Part shown: positions 21,590-23,774 of the stretch, piece by piece
Layout of the letters: the number at the start of each line of letters is the position of its first letter
Numbering within the stretch: the first letter of the stretch is position 1
Assembly: GCA_964462585.1 (NCBI GenBank)
Contig: CAYXAK010000027.1
Location: 1 to 23,774, forward strand
Reading direction: 5' to 3'
Length of the DNA: 23,774 nt
Source: Halarsenatibacter sp964462585
GTDB taxonomy: Bacteria > Bacillota > Halanaerobiia > Halanaerobiales > Halarsenatibacteraceae
Notes under the pieces: generated by a model
Told to the model about the DNA's origin: nothing
Database searches by the model: none
Seen by the model: the letters and a program-made list of their open reading frames with translations, nothing else
Program-made: the position numbers and the translations under genes

Positions 21590-22690
21590 TCAATCAGCCT
21601 GTCTCTCAAGGTGCAGGGCATCAAAGTTACATCTCGTCAGGCAGAGGCCACAGCCGGCACATTTTTCCTCATCCACAATGACATAATCACCGGTCTCATT
21701 GAGCTCGATGGCATCATATACACAGCTGGTTATGCAGAGTTCACAGGCAGTGCAGTTGGCCTCTGTGACGGTGGGAGGGATGGTTTCCATCTGATCCTGG
21801 CCCGGCAGTTTCTCCAGGGCCAGCCCCCTTAAGTCTTCCAGGTTTTCGTAGCCATGTCTGTCCATGAAATCCTCTATCTCCTCGACCAGGTTGCCGTAAA
21901 ACTGTGGGCCCTGGAGTATGGGAGCTGTGCAGACCTGTACTGCGGAGGCGCCGACCATCAGCATCTTCACGGCATCTATGCCCCGCTGAATGCCGCCCAC
22001 GCCCATAACCGGTATATCGACATTGCTGACAGCCTGATAGACCGCCCTGAGGGCTATGGGGAAGATAGCCTGGCCTGAAAGATATCCATAGCCGCTCTCG
22101 CTCCCCAGCAGGGGCCGGCCGTCCTCTACATCAAAATCAAGTGTGGGGCCGACGGAATTAATGAGGGCCAGACCGTCAGCACCGGCTTCCTCAGCAGCCC
22201 GGGCGAAGACGGGTATATCGACTCCCGGGCTCAGTTTTACTATAACAGGTATATCACAGGCTTCTTTGGCAGCTTTAGCACTCTCAACCACAGGTGTGGG
22301 ATCATCTCCCAGATAATGGGTGGAGAGCTCCACGGCATCGGCATATTCTTCCACCCTGCCTGCCAGCTTCGCTATCTCTTCCGCTGAATAGCCTATGCCC
22401 GCTATAACCGGCAGATCCAGCCCGGCTATTTCGGGATATTCATTTTCAAACCACTGTTCCGGTCCCATCTCAGACCATAGCTCGGCATTGAGAAAGCCCC
22501 CTCGCACAGAAGCCATATTGGGACGGGGAACATCGGCAGCTTCCACCGAAATTGTCTTGGTCACCAGAGCTCCCGCTCCGCCTTCGGCGGCCCTCCTGGC
22601 TGCTTCTGCATCCTTTACAGGCGGACCCGCTGCCGGCATAACCGGGTTGTCCATCTTCATTCCCAGAACTTCCAGACTCAGATCGGCCAT
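21590..22690 (-). CDS. PreA-like flavoprotein (DHOD/dihydropyrimidine dehydrogenase family) with 2x[4Fe-4S]
   Basis: A 366-residue protein. Residues 1-290 form the dihydroorotate dehydrogenase-type FMN barrel: NPVMPAAGPPV (15-25), GALVTKTIS (40-48), VIVKLSPGV (149-157), ALINSVGPT (175-183) and MGVGGIQRG (229-237). Residues 313-354 hold two ferredoxin motifs, CTACELCITSC and CAGCGLCLTRC. The catalytic-base motif that reads N-L/F-S-C/S-P in relatives is ELSTHY here (121-126), so the usual Cys or Ser is absent. ATG at 22690 follows GAGGAG by 7 bases. It lies 20 bases after the xanthine dehydrogenase-like gene, so a redox role in purine catabolism is inferred, but its substrate is unknown. No PreT partner is in the window. 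Confidence 0.85.
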   Translation of the reverse strand: MADLSLEVLGMKMDNPVMPAAGPPVKDAEAARRAAEGGAGALVTKTISVEAADVPRPNMASVRGGFLNAELWSEMGPEQWFENEYPEIAGLDLPVIAGIGYSAEEIAKLAGRVEEYADAVELSTHYLGDDPTPVVESAKAAKEACDIPVIVKLSPGVDIPVFARAAEEAGADGLALINSVGPTLDFDVEDGRPLLGSESGYGYLSGQAIFPIALRAVYQAVSNVDIPVMGVGGIQRGIDAVKMLMVGASAVQVCTAPILQGPQFYGNLVEEIEDFMDRHGYENLEDLRGLALEKLPGQDQMETIPPTVTEANCTACELCITSCVYDAIELNETGDYVIVDEEKCAGCGLCLTRCNFDALHLERQAD

Positions 22691-22710
22691 TTTATCACTC
22701 CTCACAGAAT

Positions 22711-23774
22711 TTATTGTCTTTCCAGCTCAGCTTTGACGCGTTCGGGTTTTATGGGCAGTTGATTAAAGCGTATACCGATAGCATCGTAGACAGCATTGGC
22801 GATAGCCGGTGCAGTGGCGATAGTTGTGGGCTCACCTATACCCTTGGCACCAAAGGGACCATCGGAACCCGCATTCTCGATCAAAACCGATTCAATATCA
22901 GGACAGTCCATCGAGGTGGGCACCAGGTAGCGGCTGAGATCGGGGTTCTGGATGGCACCATCTTCCACAACAACTTCTTCGGTCAGGGCCATACCTATGC
23001 CCTGAGCTGTGCCGCCTTCTATCTGGCCTTCCACACCCTGGGGATTGATGGCCTGACCCACATCGAGTCCACTGTAGACGTTTTCAACTGATATCAGACC
23101 CGTGCTGAGATCGACGGCCACATCGACGATCTGGGTATGAAAGGTATAATCCACATAGACCTTCTCGGCCTGGCCTGTGCGGGTATCGGGTTTATAGGTT
23201 TTGGGGAAGAATGTTCCCCGGCCTTTAAGCTCAACCCCCTGACGGGCCAGCCTATCATCCAGCTCCCAGAGGCTCATATCATCATCTGAGTTCACGTGGG
23301 AATAAACTCTGCCATCTTTGACCGCCATTTCGGGGTGGTTTGTGCCAAATTCTCTGCTGGCATGATGATAAATATTGCCCAGCAGATCCTCGGCGGCCTC
23401 CTTTACCGCATTTCCGGTGAAATAAGTCTGTCTGGTGGCAGAAGTGGAGCCGGCATTCTGGGTGGTATGTGTATCACCTCTCACCAGTTCTATGAGATCG
23501 GGATCAATTTTGAGCACCTCGGAAACTATCTGGGTGACCACCGTCCTCACACCCTGGCCCACATCGGCGGCTGAGGTTCTGACTCTCACCGTCTCATCTT
23601 CGGTCAGCTCGATCTCGGCGATGGAGTGATCGGGAAAACCCTCACCATATCCGAATCCAAACATGATGGTAGCCATGCCCCGACCAAGGGCAATATCCTC
23701 CTCATCGGCCTCAAGCGGTGTGGAGGCGGGATCGATTGCGGGCAGACCGGCATCTTCTTCTATCTCCCAGCCGG
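22711..23774 (-). CDS. Xanthine dehydrogenase-type molybdenum-binding subunit, C-terminal part
   Basis: The 3' part of a gene whose frame stays open to the right edge, giving about 353 residues here. It is the second Mo-binding half of an XdhA/XdhD-like subunit. ALGRGMATIMFGFGYGEG, SAADVGQGVRTVVTQIVSE, NAGSTSATRQTYFTGNAV, VENVYSGLDVGQAINPQGV and GTAQGIGMALTEEV are the family blocks. GAKGIGEPTT near the end carries the expected catalytic Glu. It hydroxylates purines such as hypoxanthine or xanthine; yqeB and yqeC nearby suggest the selenium-dependent type. The Met at 23676 is internal, not the start. It appears to head a unit with the PreA-like and ade genes. Confidence 0.9.
   Translation of the reverse strand, partial: GWEIEEDAGLPAIDPASTPLEADEEDIALGRGMATIMFGFGYGEGFPDHSIAEIELTEDETVRVRTSAADVGQGVRTVVTQIVSEVLKIDPDLIELVRGDTHTTQNAGSTSATRQTYFTGNAVKEAAEDLLGNIYHHASREFGTNHPEMAVKDGRVYSHVNSDDDMSLWELDDRLARQGVELKGRGTFFPKTYKPDTRTGQAEKVYVDYTFHTQIVDVAVDLSTGLISVENVYSGLDVGQAINPQGVEGQIEGGTAQGIGMALTEEVVVEDGAIQNPDLSRYLVPTSMDCPDIESVLIENAGSDGPFGAKGIGEPTTIATAPAIANAVYDAIGIRFNQLPIKPERVKAELERQ

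Noticed and set aside
22711..23676. Treating the Mo-subunit gene as complete from the Met at 23676
   Set aside because: The frame stays open through the right window edge, and the family needs several hundred more residues before this point, so the gene is partial.
1..23774. tRNA, rRNA, CRISPR arrays, insertion sequences or phage attachment sites
   Set aside because: No cloverleaf-like tRNA, regularly spaced repeats, transposase genes or terminal inverted repeats were recognised by reading.

Overview
The window looks like a chromosomal segment of an anaerobic Bacillota bacterium. Signs of this are strong AGGAGG-type ribosome binding sites, a Rex redox repressor, a GntR/FCD regulator, DUF503 and LiaF-like proteins, and a selenium-dependent molybdenum hydroxylase (SDMH) accessory set. 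Glu/Asp-rich proteins and a Lon-like protease with an acidic tail would fit a halophile such as a member of the Halanaerobiales, but that placement is an inference with modest confidence. All coordinates run on the given + strand, and most genes lie on the minus strand.

Region 1 (1-2713): an AT-rich, minus-strand 5-oxoproline/D-glutamate block (pxpA, a DUF1445 D-glutamate cyclase-like gene, and the start of an Nramp-type transporter cut by the window edge). It is divergent from a GntR/FCD regulator, with a palindromic candidate operator between them. Region 2 (2802-9118): housekeeping and stress genes. These are a Lon-like protease divergent from rex, a DUF503 gene coupled to a LiaF-like membrane protein, a hydantoinase/dihydropyrimidinase-type amidohydrolase, and a stand-alone phoU with a clear terminator. 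Region 3 (9271-12524, plus strand): a SagB-type nitroreductase, a 51-residue zinc-ribbon protein with its own promoter and terminator, then a three-gene unit of an iron-sulfur flavoprotein, a FliK C-domain-like protein and an FlhB C-domain-like protein.

Region 4 (12521-23774, minus strand): a purine/molybdenum-hydroxylase island. In transcription order it holds the C-terminal part of a xanthine dehydrogenase-type molybdenum subunit (5' end outside the window), a PreA-like flavoprotein with two [4Fe-4S] motifs, adenine deaminase, an NCS2 purine permease and a terminator. There follow a P-loop/Asp23-like protein, mocA, a ModE-like DNA-binding protein, yqeC, yqeB, an XdhC split into two genes, and a MoeA-like molybdopterin-binding protein. 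Adenine would be deaminated to hypoxanthine. Hypoxanthine and xanthine would be imported by the permease and hydroxylated by the Mo enzyme. The rest matures its molybdenum cofactor and, from the yqeB/yqeC markers, a labile selenium centre.

The most notable signal is a ModE-box-like palindrome at 16343-16366. It covers an extended -10 element just upstream of yqeC and just downstream of the gene for a ModE-like protein that has no molybdate-binding domain. Other points of interest are the FliK/FlhB C-domain pair outside a flagellar cluster, the PreA-like protein that has lost the catalytic Cys/Ser, and the order-inverted split XdhC.
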